Shown: positions 32,274-41,316 of the stretch, piece after piece
How positions within the stretch are numbered: the stretch's first letter is position 1
Layout: each line of letters begins with the position of its first letter
Assembly (NCBI GenBank): GCA_030656215.1
Contig: JAUSOD010000043.1
Span: 1 to 63,036, forward strand
Direction of reading: 5' to 3'
Origin: Azoarcus sp.
GTDB lineage: Bacteria; Pseudomonadota; Gammaproteobacteria; Burkholderiales; Rhodocyclaceae
Length of the DNA: 63,036 nt
The notes under the pieces: generated by a model
The model's database searches: none
What the model was told of the DNA's origin: nothing
What the model saw: only the letters and a program-made list of their open reading frames with translations
Translations under genes and position numbers: made by a program

Positions 32274-32301
32274 TCAAGACAGGGGCCCTGCGAATTAGTT
32301 C
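32274..32301 (-). promoter_or_regulatory. Candidate sigma-E-type promoter of rpoE
   Basis: On the minus strand, GAACTA (32296-32301) is separated by 16 nt from TCTTGA (32274-32279), close to the GAACTT/TCtgA pattern known for RpoE/AlgU. It is upstream of the sigma-70 candidate. The match is imperfect, so this is a suggestion only. Confidence 0.35.
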
Positions 32302-32398
32302 AGATGCTGGAAGGGACATCCGTCACTAGTCCGGGAATCGGGCGATCCAGAGCGCGGCCGCGACAGGAGGTAGCCCGATCATCCGGACCCCGGGCTGC

Positions 32399-34045
32399 GT
32401 GATATATTTCAACGCTTTCACCCTTTGCACGGTCGCCATCTTGCACAAACAGTACGATGTCCTGATTCTCGGCAGCGGTACCGCCGGCCAGTCGCTGGCG
32501 TTACGGCTCGCAGACCACCTACGGGTGGCCATCGTGACCAAGCGCCAACTTACCGACAGTGCAAGCGCATGGGCCCAGGGAGGCATCGCAGCGGTGCTGG
32601 ATACGGCTGACAGCATCGAAGCCCACATCCAGGATACGTTCACTGCGGGTGCGGGCCTGTGCGATCCGGCCGCAACCCGCTACGTCGTCGAGCATGGAAA
32701 AGGGGCGATCGAATGGCTGATCGGGCGCGGTGTACCCTTCACCCGCGAAGATCGATCCGCACTGGGCTACCACCTTACCCGCGAAGGAGGGCACTCCCAT
32801 CGACGCATCATCCATGCAGCGGACGCGACCGGTGCCGCCGTGCAGGCAACGCTGGGCGAAGAGGTGCGAGCCCATCCGAACATCGACATACTTGAACACC
32901 ATATCGCGATCGATCTGGTACTCGGCGACAAGATCGGAATGCCGGGCGCCGGCTGTGTCGGCGCTTATGTACTCGACATCGAGCAGGATCAGGTCATCAC
33001 CATTTCCGCCCGCAGCACGGTTGTTGCGACCGGCGGGACCGGCAAGGTATATCTGTACACCACCAACCCGGATGTTGCCACCGGTGACGGTATCGCAATG
33101 GCGTGGCGCGCCGGATGCAGGGTACGGAACATGGAGTTCATCCAGTTTCACCCGACCTGCCTCTATCACCCCCAGGCAAAGTCCTTCCTGATCTCCGAGG
33201 CGGTTCGCGGTGAAGGTGGCCTGCTGCGTCTTCCCGACGGCACTCGCTTCATGCCCGAACACGACCCCCGGGAAGAGCTTGCGCCGCGCGACATCGTCGC
33301 CCGCGCGATCGACTTCGAAATGAAGAAACGCGGTCTGGACTGCGTCTATCTGGACATCAGTCACAAACCAGCGGACTGGTTGCGCGAACATTTTCCGAAT
33401 ATTTACTCACGCTGTCTCGAGCTGGGCATCGACATCACCCGCGAACCGATCCCGGTCGTGCCGGCAGCGCACTATTCGTGCGGCGGCATCATCACCGACC
33501 TTGCGGCCAGGACGGATGTGCCAGGCCTTTACGCCGTTGGCGAATCCGCGGGCACCGGACTGCACGGTGCGAACCGACTGGCCAGCAACTCGTTGCTGGA
33601 ATGCCTGGTGTTCGGTGAGGCGGCCGCAGAGGACATTCTGGCGAAACCGGTCGGGCCGATGCCTGCTCTGCCTGCGTGGGACGAAAGCCGGGTCACGGAT
33701 GCCGACGAGGCGGTGGTGATCTCGCACAACTGGGCCGAACTGCGCCGGGCAATGTGGGACTATGTCGGCATTGTTCGCACCACCAAGCGACTCAAACGGG
33801 CTCAGCACCGCATTCGCCTCCTCGAGCGCGAAATCCACGAGTTCTACTCGAATTTCCGGGTGTCGAACGACCTGATCGAGCTGCGCAATCTGGTCGTGAC
33901 TGCAGACCTGATCGTGCGCTGCGCACTCAAGCGCAAGGAAAGCCGCGGCCTGCATCACTCACGAGACTATCCCGAGACACTGCCCCGCGCGCAGGACACC
34001 GTACTCCGCCCGCCCCGCTTCAGGCAGAAACAGCCGCCAGCCTGA
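32399..34045 (+). CDS. nadB: L-aspartate oxidase
   Basis: NadB oxidises L-aspartate to iminoaspartate with FAD, the first step of de novo NAD synthesis. The 548-residue protein carries the FAD motif [20 protein letters not shown], the substrate region [27 protein letters not shown] and [12 protein letters not shown], and the second FAD segment [22 protein letters not shown]. The start is unsettled: GTG 32399 gives the listed product, while a TTG at 32441 lies nearer the homology; neither has good Shine-Dalgarno spacing. An AGGAGG at about 32366 is too far from both. It is divergent from rpoE, and its 3' end overlaps the next gene tail-to-tail. Confidence 0.95.
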   Translation: MIYFNAFTLCTVAILHKQYDVLILGSGTAGQSLALRLADHLRVAIVTKRQLTDSASAWAQGGIAAVLDTADSIEAHIQDTFTAGAGLCDPAATRYVVEHGKGAIEWLIGRGVPFTREDRSALGYHLTREGGHSHRRIIHAADATGAAVQATLGEEVRAHPNIDILEHHIAIDLVLGDKIGMPGAGCVGAYVLDIEQDQVITISARSTVVATGGTGKVYLYTTNPDVATGDGIAMAWRAGCRVRNMEFIQFHPTCLYHPQAKSFLISEAVRGEGGLLRLPDGTRFMPEHDPREELAPRDIVARAIDFEMKKRGLDCVYLDISHKPADWLREHFPNIYSRCLELGIDITREPIPVVPAAHYSCGGIITDLAARTDVPGLYAVGESAGTGLHGANRLASNSLLECLVFGEAAAEDILAKPVGPMPALPAWDESRVTDADEAVVISHNWAELRRAMWDYVGIVRTTKRLKRAQHRIRLLEREIHEFYSNFRVSNDLIELRNLVVTADLIVRCALKRKESRGLHHSRDYPETLPRAQDTVLRPPRFRQKQPPA

Positions 34046-34469
34046 GTGCCCGGTGGCGCAACCACACTTTCGTGCTCCGCCACTGCCCTGGCGGCAGATT
34101 GCCAGCGACCAGCATCAACCTCAATCGCCTGCGTCTGGACTGCCCGGCTTCGAGCAGCTCCAGCTGAAACCAGATCACACCCGGGAAAATGACCGCCCCC
34201 GGCCGGACGCGGGTCACGCAGGGCGCCACGCCATCACGCAGCAGGGTGGCGCCGCCATCCTCATGCAGAACGAGCGCGACTGCGTGCTTCCTCCTTTCGC
34301 CTGCAATCGCAGCCAGCGCAGAGGCAAGCACCAGCAGCGCGAAAACGCCCAGCATCGATACATCCAGGCCCACATGAAAAAGCGCCAGGCCCACCGCAGC
34401 ATGTGCGGCAAGGACTGGCGCCAGCAGACCCGGTGACGGCTGCAGGGTTACCGTAAGCGGGTAAGCCAT
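34020..34469 (-). CDS. YgfX/CptA-like small membrane protein
   Basis: This 149-residue protein has two adjacent N-terminal transmembrane helices ([39 protein letters not shown]) and a basic C-terminal domain ([36 protein letters not shown]). That plan matches YgfX, called CptA in E. coli, proposed to affect cell-division/cytoskeletal proteins as part of a toxin-antitoxin pair. No SdhE-like partner gene is adjacent, so toxin function is not supported here. ATG 34469 has GGAGG five nt upstream. Its last 26 nt overlap the 3' end of nadB on the opposite strand. Confidence 0.75.
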   Translation of the reverse strand: MAYPLTVTLQPSPGLLAPVLAAHAAVGLALFHVGLDVSMLGVFALLVLASALAAIAGERRKHAVALVLHEDGGATLLRDGVAPCVTRVRPGAVIFPGVIWFQLELLEAGQSRRRRLRLMLVAGNLPPGQWRSTKVWLRHRALRLAAVSA

Positions 34470-34491
34470 CAAGACCTCCCGCTAAAACCGC

Positions 34492-35727
34492 TTATACCTT
34501 GCGGAACACCAGGGTTCCGTTGGTGCCACCGAAACCGAAGTTATTCTTCATGGCGACGTCGATTTTCATCGAGCGCGCGACATTCGCGCAGTAGTCCAGG
34601 TCGCACTCGGGGTCCTGGTCGAAGAGGTTGATCGTCGGCGGGGAAATCTGGTGGTGAACGGCGAGCACGGAGAATACCGACTCAAGACCACCGGCACCGC
34701 CGAGCAGGTGCCCAGTCATCGACTTGGTCGAGTTAACCACCAGCTTCTTTGCCGTATCGGAACCGAAAGCAAGCTTGATCGCCTCGGTCTCATTCTTGTC
34801 ACCGAGCGGGGTCGAGGTGCCGTGAGCGTTGAGGTAATGCACTTCGTCCGGATTGACCCCGGCATTCTTTAGCGCATTGACCATGCTGCGGCGCGGACCG
34901 TCCATGTCCGGCGCGGTCATGTGATAGGCGTCGCCGCTCATGCCGAAGCCCGCCAGCTCCGCATAGATTTTCGCCCCGCGTTTTACTGCGTGCTCGTACT
35001 CTTCCAAGACCAGCACACCAGCGCCTTCTCCAAGCACGAAGCCATCGCGGTCTTTGTCCCACGGACGGCTGGCGCTTGCCGGGTCGTCGTTACGGGTGGA
35101 TAGTGCCTTCGCCGACGAAAACCCGCCGACTGCCAATGGCGTCACGGTAGATTCGGCGCCACCACAAACCATGACGTCAGCGTCACCGTACTCGATCATG
35201 CGCGCGCTGAGTCCGATCGCATGCAGGCCAGTGGTGCACGCGGTCACGACGGCAAGGTTGGGACCCTTCAGCCCGAACATGATCGACAGGTTCCCCGAGA
35301 TCATGTTGATGATCGTACCGGGGATGAAAAACGGCGAAATCTTGCGCGGACCGCCACCAAGGAAGTCATCATGGGTGTTCTCGATCATTGGCAGACCGCC
35401 AATACCGGACCCGATGTTGACCCCGATGCGCTCGGCGTTCGCTTCGGTTACCTCGATCCCGGAGTCGCGAACCGCCTGAATACCCGCGGCCATGCCGTAG
35501 TGGATGAACACATCCATACGGCGAGCTTCTTTCGGCGAAAGATAGGTAGAGATATCGAAATTCTTGACTTCACCAGCAATACGGGCTGCAAAAGCACTCG
35601 CATCGAAACGGGTGATGGGGCCGATGCCACTCTTGCCGGCAATCAGGTTTTCCCAGGCTTCTGGAACAGTATTGCCGACCGGCGAGATGAGTCCCAGGCC
35701 GGTGACGACGACTCTACGACGCGACAC
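34492..35727 (-). CDS. fabF: 3-oxoacyl-[acyl-carrier-protein] synthase II
   Basis: FabF elongates acyl-ACP with malonyl-ACP and is important for temperature-dependent unsaturation. The 411-residue thiolase-fold protein has the Cys-His-His triad: Cys164 in [13 protein letters not shown], His in [12 protein letters not shown] and His in [15 protein letters not shown], with [12 protein letters not shown] at the C-terminus. It starts with GTG, preceded by GGAGG. An intrinsic terminator or attenuator lies between acpP and this gene. It is the last gene of the conserved plsX-fabHDG-acpP-fabF cluster. Confidence 0.98.
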   Translation of the reverse strand: MSRRRVVVTGLGLISPVGNTVPEAWENLIAGKSGIGPITRFDASAFAARIAGEVKNFDISTYLSPKEARRMDVFIHYGMAAGIQAVRDSGIEVTEANAERIGVNIGSGIGGLPMIENTHDDFLGGGPRKISPFFIPGTIINMISGNLSIMFGLKGPNLAVVTACTTGLHAIGLSARMIEYGDADVMVCGGAESTVTPLAVGGFSSAKALSTRNDDPASASRPWDKDRDGFVLGEGAGVLVLEEYEHAVKRGAKIYAELAGFGMSGDAYHMTAPDMDGPRRSMVNALKNAGVNPDEVHYLNAHGTSTPLGDKNETEAIKLAFGSDTAKKLVVNSTKSMTGHLLGGAGGLESVFSVLAVHHQISPPTINLFDQDPECDLDYCANVARSMKIDVAMKNNFGFGGTNGTLVFRKV

Positions 35728-35753
35728 GGGCGCCTCCGTAAGGAATCAAGGCG

Positions 35754-35794
35754 AAAAAAGGATCGATCCGGACTTCGCCGTGGCGAAGTCCGGA
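35754..35794 (-). terminator. Terminator/attenuator hairpin between acpP and fabF
   Basis: On the minus strand, TCCGGACTTCGCC (35794-35782) pairs perfectly with GGCGAAGTCCGGA over 13 bp, with a tiny loop. TCGATCC follows and then TTTTTT (35759-35754). The U tract is 7 nt from the stem, so termination may be partial; some readthrough would feed fabF. Confidence 0.7.
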
Positions 35795-35813
35795 AAGAAA
35801 ACAGAACTACCAG

Positions 35814-36053
35814 TTACTTCTTGAGGTGAGCGGTGACGTAGTCAATCGCCTGCTGAACGTTGGTGATCTTTTCAGCTTCTTCATCCGGGATCTCGCACTC
35901 GAACTCTTCTTCCAGTGCCATGACCAGTTCCACGGTGTCCAGCGAATCCGCGCCCAGATCATCAACGAACGACGACTCGTTCTTGATCTCCGATTCGTTT
36001 ACGCCAAGTTGCTCCGCAACGATCTTTTTGACGCGTTGTTCGATGTTCTCCAT
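35814..36053 (-). CDS. acpP: Acyl carrier protein
   Basis: AcpP carries growing acyl chains on a phosphopantetheine arm. The 79-residue, highly acidic protein has the modification motif [18 protein letters not shown], with the serine of DSL as the AcpS target. ATG 36053 is chosen over ATG 36059 because AAGGAG lies seven nt before the former and only one nt before the latter. It is flanked by terminator-like hairpins on both sides, so it probably has its own transcript, which fits the very high abundance of this protein in bacteria. Confidence 0.98.
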   Translation of the reverse strand: MENIEQRVKKIVAEQLGVNESEIKNESSFVDDLGADSLDTVELVMALEEEFECEIPDEEAEKITNVQQAIDYVTAHLKK

Positions 36054-36111
36054 GAACATACTCCTTCCCTGAAAATGCAGGTGTGTAAGAAAAAAACCGA
36101 TGTATTCTACC

Positions 36112-36146
36112 AAAAAGGATCGCTTCCGCTATCGCGGCAAACGATC
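36112..36146 (-). terminator. Terminator after fabG, before acpP
   Basis: On the minus strand the fabG stop codon overlaps the hairpin GATCGTTTGCCGC-GATA-GCGGAAGCGATC, which has one bulge and one wobble pair. CTTTTT follows. It would end the plsX-fabHDG transcript in front of acpP. Confidence 0.7.
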
Positions 36147-36894
36147 ACGACATGTACATGCCACCATTGACATGCAGTGTTGTGCCCGTGACATATGCCG
36201 CAACCGGCGAAGCCAGGAATGCAACCGCGCCGGCAATCTCCTCCGGGCGTCCCAGCCTGCCGAGTGCAATGTTACCCAGTAGTGCATCGCGGGCTGCCTC
36301 GGGCAGCGCTCGCGTCATGTCGGTGTCGATGAAGCCCGGCGCCACACAATTGACCGTGATGTTCCGACTACCCAGTTCGCGCGCAAGCGCGCGACTCATT
36401 CCCGCCACGCCGGCCTTCGCCGCTGCGTAGTTTGCCTGACCTGCATTTCCGGCGCTGCCGACGACCGACGTAATGTTGATGATACGGCCGTTACGTGCCT
36501 TCATCATGCCACGCATCACCAGCCGTGACATCCGGAACACCGCCTTGAGGTTGGTATCAATGACCGAGTCCCATTCCTCGTCCTTCATGCGCATCGCGAG
36601 GTTATCGCGGGTGATGCCGGCGTTGTTGACCAGAATGCAGACTGCGCCGAAGCGCTTGTCGATATCCGCAATCGCCGCCTCGCAAGCCTCTGCATCGGTA
36701 ACGTCCAGTGCGAGCCCGATACCCTTCAGCCCGGCCTCTTCAAGCGCGGTGCTGATGTCCGCTGCACCGCTCGCCGAGGTTGCGGTGCCGATGACGGTAG
36801 CACCCAGCCGGCCAAGTTCGAGCGCAACCGCGCGACCAATACCACGGGATGCGCCGGTAACCAGCGCAACCTGCCCTTCCAGCGAAAAACTCAT
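36145..36894 (-). CDS. fabG: 3-oxoacyl-[acyl-carrier-protein] reductase
   Basis: FabG is the NADPH-dependent SDR that reduces 3-oxoacyl-ACP in every elongation cycle. The 249-residue protein has the cofactor motif VTGASRGIGRAVA, LVNNAGITRDN, the catalytic Ser in INITSVVGSAGNAGQ, and the YAAAKAG Tyr/Lys pair. ATG 36894 gives an ATGA overlap with the fabD stop and has GAGGT upstream; a longer open frame reaching into fabD is not used. The stop codon is already part of the terminator hairpin preceding acpP. Confidence 0.98.
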   Translation of the reverse strand: MSFSLEGQVALVTGASRGIGRAVALELGRLGATVIGTATSASGAADISTALEEAGLKGIGLALDVTDAEACEAAIADIDKRFGAVCILVNNAGITRDNLAMRMKDEEWDSVIDTNLKAVFRMSRLVMRGMMKARNGRIINITSVVGSAGNAGQANYAAAKAGVAGMSRALARELGSRNITVNCVAPGFIDTDMTRALPEAARDALLGNIALGRLGRPEEIAGAVAFLASPVAAYVTGTTLHVNGGMYMS

Positions 36895-37826
36895 ACCGAC
36901 CTCACTGCAGCAATCATCTGTTCGAGGCTGGCCGCATCGTGCGCCGACCCGCCCTCCACTTCCTTGGCGATCCGCTTCGTCATGCCCGCGAGCACCTTGC
37001 CCGGACCGCATTCGATGACATGGGTCATGCCGCGTGCCGCCATCGCCTGCACCGTCTCGATCCAGCGCACCGGCGAAAAAGCCTGTCGCACCAGTGCGTC
37101 GCGTATCTGCGCCGGCTCGCTGCAGCATGCCACGTCCACGTTGTTGAGCACGGCGATCGACGGCGACCCGACCGCAACCGCTGCAAGGCGCTCGGCAAGC
37201 CGTTCGGCCGCAGGTCGCATCAAGGCGCAGTGAAACGGCGCGGATACCGGCAACAGCATCGCACGTTTTGCACCGCGAGCCTTGGCGGCCTCGATTGCAC
37301 GCTCCACCGCTGCGCGAGCGCCAGCGATCACGATCTGACCCGGGGCATTCAGGTTGGCGGCTTCCACAACCTCGCCCTGAGCAGCCTCGTCGCAGGCCTC
37401 GCGAACGGCATCAACCTCAAGCCCGAGCAGGGCAGCCATCGCGCCCTCCCCTGCCGGCACCGCCTCCTGCATGGCCTGCGCGCGGAAGCGGACCAGCGGC
37501 ACCGCGTCGGCAAATGCCAGCGCACCTGCCGCAACCAGCGCCGAGTACTCCCCGAGACTGTGCCCGGCAAGCAGATCGGGCCGCGGCCCGCCAGCTGCGA
37601 GCCAGGCCCGGTAGGCGGCTACGCCGGCGGTCAGCATCAGCGGCTGGGTATTGACCGTGAGCGCCAAGCGCTCGGCCGGGCCTTCACTGACCATTTGCCA
37701 CAAATCCTCACCCAGGGCGTCGGACGCCTCTGCAAAGGTTTCGCGAATGATTGAAGAATCACCGTAGGCGGTCATCATGCCAACCGACTGCGAGCCCTGA
37801 CCTGGGAAAACCAGTGCAAAAGCCAT
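36891..37826 (-). CDS. fabD: Malonyl-CoA:ACP S-malonyltransferase
   Basis: FabD loads malonyl groups from CoA onto AcpP. The 311-residue protein has FVFPGQGSQ-type N-terminus (ALVFPGQGSQSVGMM), the nucleophile motif GHSLGEYSALVAAG (Ser90) and the catalytic His in PVSAPFHCALM. Two consecutive ATG codons are present; the second (37826) has the better distance from GGAG. The stop overlaps fabG by 4 nt and the gene lies 28 nt after fabH. Confidence 0.97.
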   Translation of the reverse strand: MAFALVFPGQGSQSVGMMTAYGDSSIIRETFAEASDALGEDLWQMVSEGPAERLALTVNTQPLMLTAGVAAYRAWLAAGGPRPDLLAGHSLGEYSALVAAGALAFADAVPLVRFRAQAMQEAVPAGEGAMAALLGLEVDAVREACDEAAQGEVVEAANLNAPGQIVIAGARAAVERAIEAAKARGAKRAMLLPVSAPFHCALMRPAAERLAERLAAVAVGSPSIAVLNNVDVACCSEPAQIRDALVRQAFSPVRWIETVQAMAARGMTHVIECGPGKVLAGMTKRIAKEVEGGSAHDAASLEQMIAAVRSV

Positions 37827-37854
37827 CATTTCTCCGTTTGAATCAGGAAAACAA

Positions 37855-38820
37855 TCAGAAATCGATCAGGGCCGCGCCCCAGGTGAAACCACCGCCGACA
37901 CCTTCGATGATGACCCGGTGACCGGGGCGAATACGCCCGTCACGCACTGCCAGATCAAGCGCAAGCGGGATCGATGCCGCCGAAGTATTGCCATGGCGCT
38001 CGACCGTGGTGATAACTTTTTCCATCGGAACGCCAAGCCGCCTGGCCGTTGACTGGATGATGCGGATGTTCGCCTGATGGGGAATCAGCCAATCGAGACT
38101 CTCGACGGTGGCGCCCGCCGCTTCGAGCACCTCGTTCGCTACGTCGCCGAGCACCTTGACCGCAAACTTGAACACGGCCTGCCCGTCCATGCGCAGGAAA
38201 GGGTCGCCGATGACCTGCCCCGCAGCAACACCACCGGGCACGCAAAGGATGGGGTGATGGCTTCCGTCGGCATGAAGCGCCGTCGTGCGGATGCCGGGCA
38301 TTTCGGACGCCTCAAGTACCACCGCGCCGGCACCGTCGCCAAACAGCACACAGGTGCCGCGATCCGACCAGTCGAGAATGCGGGAAAAAACCTCGGCACC
38401 GACCACCAGGGCGCGCTTGTTGCTGCCCGAGCGAATGAACTTCTCGGCAATGGTGAGCGCATAGACAAAGCCGCTGCACACCGCCTGAACGTCAAAGGCT
38501 GCCGATCCGTTGCGAATGCCGAGCTTGGATTGCAGCAGCGCAGCCGTGCTCGGGAAAATGAAATCGGGCGTCGAAGTCGCCACAATGATGAGATCGATGT
38601 CCTCCGGCTCGCAACTGGCGGCTTCGATTGCGCGCTCGGCGGCAATCAGCGCAAGGTCGCTCGAGCCGACATCCGCGGAGGCAAGATGACGCGCACGGAT
38701 CCCGGTACGTGAGGTGACCCACTCATCGGAGGTGTCGATCCCGCGCTTGACGAGATCTTCGTTGCTGACCGGATCTCCGGGCAGGAAGCTGCCGGTACCG
38801 GAAATTCTTGCGTAGATCAT
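37855..38820 (-). CDS. fabH: 3-oxoacyl-[acyl-carrier-protein] synthase III
   Basis: FabH initiates fatty acid synthesis by condensing acetyl-CoA with malonyl-ACP. The 321-residue protein shows the triad Cys115 ([14 protein letters not shown]), His ([10 protein letters not shown]) and Asn ([14 protein letters not shown]), plus the terminal [11 protein letters not shown]. The start overlaps the plsX stop by 4 nt. It is second in the plsX-fabH-fabD-fabG transcript, the same order as in E. coli. Confidence 0.98.
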   Translation of the reverse strand: MIYARISGTGSFLPGDPVSNEDLVKRGIDTSDEWVTSRTGIRARHLASADVGSSDLALIAAERAIEAASCEPEDIDLIIVATSTPDFIFPSTAALLQSKLGIRNGSAAFDVQAVCSGFVYALTIAEKFIRSGSNKRALVVGAEVFSRILDWSDRGTCVLFGDGAGAVVLEASEMPGIRTTALHADGSHHPILCVPGGVAAGQVIGDPFLRMDGQAVFKFAVKVLGDVANEVLEAAGATVESLDWLIPHQANIRIIQSTARRLGVPMEKVITTVERHGNTSAASIPLALDLAVRDGRIRPGHRVIIEGVGGGFTWGAALIDF

Positions 38821-39833
38821 GCTGCAACCTCGCTCATGCTGGCCATTTTTCTGCTGATCCGTTCGATCAGCTGGTTACCCGCGGCATCCACGGCCCGGGC
38901 GATGGCCTGCTCGAACGCAAAGCTGTCTGCAGAGCCGTGACTCTTGACCACAACGCCGCGCAGTCCAAGGAGCACCGCACCGTTGTAACGGCGGTGATCA
39001 ACCCGATGCTTGAATTTTTTCAGTACAGGCATCGCCACCAGGGCCATCAACTTGGTCAGGAAATTGCGCCCGAACTCCTCACGCAGGAAGGTTGACAGCA
39101 TCTGGGCAAGCCCCTCCGACGTTTTGAGGGCGACGTTGCCGACAAAGCCGTCACAGACCACGACATCGGCCGTACCCTTGTAGATATCGTCACCCTCGAC
39201 GTTACCGTAGAAGTTCAGGCCGCTGCCACGCAAGAGCTCGCCGGCCTGCTTGACGATTTCGTTGCCCTTGATGGCTTCCTCGCCAATGTTGAGCAAGCCG
39301 ACTCGCGGACGCTCCACATGGTCGACCGCTGCGACCAGCATGGAGCCCATGATGCCGAACTGGAGCAGATGCTCAGCAGAGCAATCGACATTGGCACCGA
39401 GATCAAGAACGTAGGTATGCCCTCTGAGCGTGGGCAGGATGGAGCTGATCGCCGGACGGTCGATACCAGGCAGCATTTTCAGCACAAACCTGGAGATGGC
39501 CATCAGCGCGCCGGTGTTGCCCGCCGATACCGCCGCCGCTGCCTCGCCAGACTTGACGAGGTCGACGGCGACGCGCATGGACGAGTCCTTCTTGCTGCGC
39601 ATGGCGCTGGCAGGCGGCTCGTCCATATCGACCACTTCGGACGCATGGTGTAGACGGATCCGGGGACCGAACTCCGCCAGCGCAGTTCCGAGCAGAGGAG
39701 TGAGCGACTCTTCGCGCCCGACCAGGATCGCGTGCACGGCAGGATGGCTACGCAAAAATGACAGCGCAGCAGGCACGGTCACGACCGGACCGTGATCGCC
39801 ACCCATGCAGTCGATTGCAACGGTGACACCCAT
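38817..39833 (-). CDS. plsX: Phosphate acyltransferase PlsX
   Basis: PlsX converts acyl-ACP to acyl-phosphate for phosphatidic acid synthesis, linking fatty acid and phospholipid pathways. The 338-residue protein begins [16 protein letters not shown] and contains [33 protein letters not shown] and [16 protein letters not shown], all family landmarks. ATG 39833 is chosen at the homology start; the frame extends 20 codons further upstream. An intrinsic terminator separates it from rpmF, so plsX needs its own promoter within about 30 bp or readthrough. Confidence 0.97.
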   Translation of the reverse strand: MGVTVAIDCMGGDHGPVVTVPAALSFLRSHPAVHAILVGREESLTPLLGTALAEFGPRIRLHHASEVVDMDEPPASAMRSKKDSSMRVAVDLVKSGEAAAAVSAGNTGALMAISRFVLKMLPGIDRPAISSILPTLRGHTYVLDLGANVDCSAEHLLQFGIMGSMLVAAVDHVERPRVGLLNIGEEAIKGNEIVKQAGELLRGSGLNFYGNVEGDDIYKGTADVVVCDGFVGNVALKTSEGLAQMLSTFLREEFGRNFLTKLMALVAMPVLKKFKHRVDHRRYNGAVLLGLRGVVVKSHGSADSFAFEQAIARAVDAAGNQLIERISRKMASMSEVAA

Positions 39834-39864
39834 CGGCTTCTCGCGTGATTCAGGAATTGGGGAT

Positions 39865-39902
39865 AAAAAAGGCGGCGCAGGCGCATCGCGCACTGCGCCG
39901 CC
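39865..39902 (-). terminator. Terminator after rpmF
   Basis: On the minus strand a perfect 10-bp GC-rich stem (GGCGGCGCAG / CTGCGCCGCC) with a 12-nt loop is followed at once by TTTTTT (39870-39865). It lies 23 nt after the rpmF stop and 32 nt before the plsX start. Confidence 0.9.
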
Positions 39903-39924
39903 TCCTTCAGATCAGGATGCGGAC

Positions 39925-40104
39925 TTATTCGCCCTTTGCCTTGGCAACCTTCTTGCCGCGGTAGAACCCGTTCGGGCTGATATGGTGACGCAGGTGGACT
40001 TCACCGGTGGTCGCTTCAACGGCCAGCGCCGGTGCGGTCAGGAAATCGTGCGCACGATGCATGCCACGCTTGGAGGGGGACTTCTTGTTCTGTTGGACGG
40101 CCAT
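39925..40104 (-). CDS. rpmF: 50S ribosomal protein L32
   Basis: This 59-residue basic protein reads [20 protein letters not shown] at the start, then a [20 protein letters not shown] core typical of proteobacterial L32. It lacks the four-cysteine zinc ribbon of some other bacteria, which is usual for this lineage. The gene lies 26 nt downstream of yceD, a near-universal pairing, and is followed by a strong terminator, so yceD-rpmF forms a two-gene unit. AGGAG just upstream supports the start. Confidence 0.97.
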   Translation of the reverse strand: MAVQQNKKSPSKRGMHRAHDFLTAPALAVEATTGEVHLRHHISPNGFYRGKKVAKAKGE

Positions 40105-40130
40105 GAAAAACTCCTAAATCAAAACGTTAC

Positions 40131-40646
40131 CTAAACTGCACTGTCATTGCCACGCAAGCCGGACAGCACAGCGAAAGGCGATTTCTTTTCTGCTCCGCCA
40201 TCGGGGCGAGGCGATTCACATTCATCGTGGCGGGGTGCAATCGGCAGAGCGAGAAGTATCTCGTCCTCGATCAGACCGAGCACATCCAGATCGTCTCCGA
40301 CCTCGATGGCATCGACCTCATCATCCTCCAGTTCGTCGTCAGGAATTTCCTGACCGGCACGAACCGGCTGAAGCAAAGTACTCACCGTCAGATCCCAACC
40401 AAGGCCACTCAGACAACGCTGACAACGCAGCATCAACCGCCCGTCGATCTTCAGCAATAGCCGGGGGCCGCTTTCCGGCTCCCTGCTTCCTTCGATCCGG
40501 TACTCTACCGCACCAGCCGTATCGGCCAACTGATCCGCCAGCCGCTGCATTGCAGCGACCTCGACCCTGCCCGACAGGCTGCGTTGTTCGGCTGCGAACT
40601 TGAATACGTCCGCGATATACCCGGGTTTGGAGTCTTGGTTAGACAT
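40131..40646 (-). CDS. yceD: YceD (DUF177), 23S rRNA accumulation protein
   Basis: This 171-residue DUF177 protein has the family core RLMLRCQRCLSGLGWDL (CxxC) and an acidic segment (DDELEDDEVDAIEVGDDLD). YceD is needed for normal 23S rRNA levels in E. coli and in plants; the mechanism is not settled. It precedes rpmF. No Shine-Dalgarno is visible, and the best promoter places the transcription start only about 3-6 nt before the ATG, so the message may be leaderless. Confidence 0.93.
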   Translation of the reverse strand: MSNQDSKPGYIADVFKFAAEQRSLSGRVEVAAMQRLADQLADTAGAVEYRIEGSREPESGPRLLLKIDGRLMLRCQRCLSGLGWDLTVSTLLQPVRAGQEIPDDELEDDEVDAIEVGDDLDVLGLIEDEILLALPIAPRHDECESPRPDGGAEKKSPFAVLSGLRGNDSAV

Positions 40647-40655
40647 AAGCCGCGC

Positions 40656-40685
40656 ATGATATTATTTTTTCCTCCCGGCTGTCAA
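40656..40685 (-). promoter_or_regulatory. Sigma-70 promoter of yceD-rpmF
   Basis: On the minus strand, consensus TTGACA (40680-40685) is followed after 18 nt by TATCAT (40656-40661), or after 15 nt by TAATAT. It faces yceD, whose ATG (40646) is 10-13 nt beyond the -10 box. Confidence 0.6.
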
Positions 40686-40740
40686 AGCCCATTGCTACGT
40701 ATTCTCACTCGACAGCCCCTGCTGCCAGATCCCAGCGCTC

Positions 40741-41316
40741 ATGAAAATCATCCTTGCATCGACATCCCTGTATCGCCGACAGCTATTGGAGCGTTTCCGC
40801 CTCCCTTTTGACACTGCCCGACCCGAAACCGACGAGACCGCACGGCCGGGCGAACACCCTCCTGCGCTGGCCGAGCGTCTGGCGCAGGAGAAGGCGCTGG
40901 CCGTGGCCGACGGACACCCGGATGCACTGATCATTGGCAGCGACCAAGTCGCCCACGCTGGCGACGATATTTTTGGCAAACCCGGCACGGTCGATCGCGC
41001 GGTAGCCCAATTGCAGCGCATGAGTGGCCGCGAGGTGGTGTTTCACACCGCGGTTGCGCTGCTCAACAGCCGAACGGGCCACATCCAGTGCGAGGGCGTT
41101 CCGACCCGGGTGCGTTTTCGCACCCTGACCGATTCCGAGATCCGGCGCTATGTGGACACCGAGATGCCGCTCGACTGCGCTGGCAGCGCCAAGTCCGAAG
41201 GTCTGGGCATCTCCCTGCTCGAAGCGCTCTCCGGCGACGACCCGACCGCACTCATCGGGCTGCCACTGATCGCGCTGGCACGCATGCTGCGCGCCGAAGG
41301 CGTACAAGTCCCATGA
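40741..41316 (+). CDS. Maf-family nucleoside triphosphate pyrophosphatase (YceF type)
   Basis: Maf proteins hydrolyse non-canonical or methylated nucleoside triphosphates. This 191-residue member has ILASTSLYRRQLLERF near the N-terminus, ALIIGSDQVAHAGDDIFGKPG and the C-terminal SAKSEGLGISLLEALSGDD. The position next to yceD-rpmF and the sequence type match YceF, reported to prefer 7-methyl-GTP. It is divergent from yceD and its stop overlaps the downstream methyltransferase start by 4 nt (ATGA). Confidence 0.93.
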   Translation: MKIILASTSLYRRQLLERFRLPFDTARPETDETARPGEHPPALAERLAQEKALAVADGHPDALIIGSDQVAHAGDDIFGKPGTVDRAVAQLQRMSGREVVFHTAVALLNSRTGHIQCEGVPTRVRFRTLTDSEIRRYVDTEMPLDCAGSAKSEGLGISLLEALSGDDPTALIGLPLIALARMLRAEGVQVP

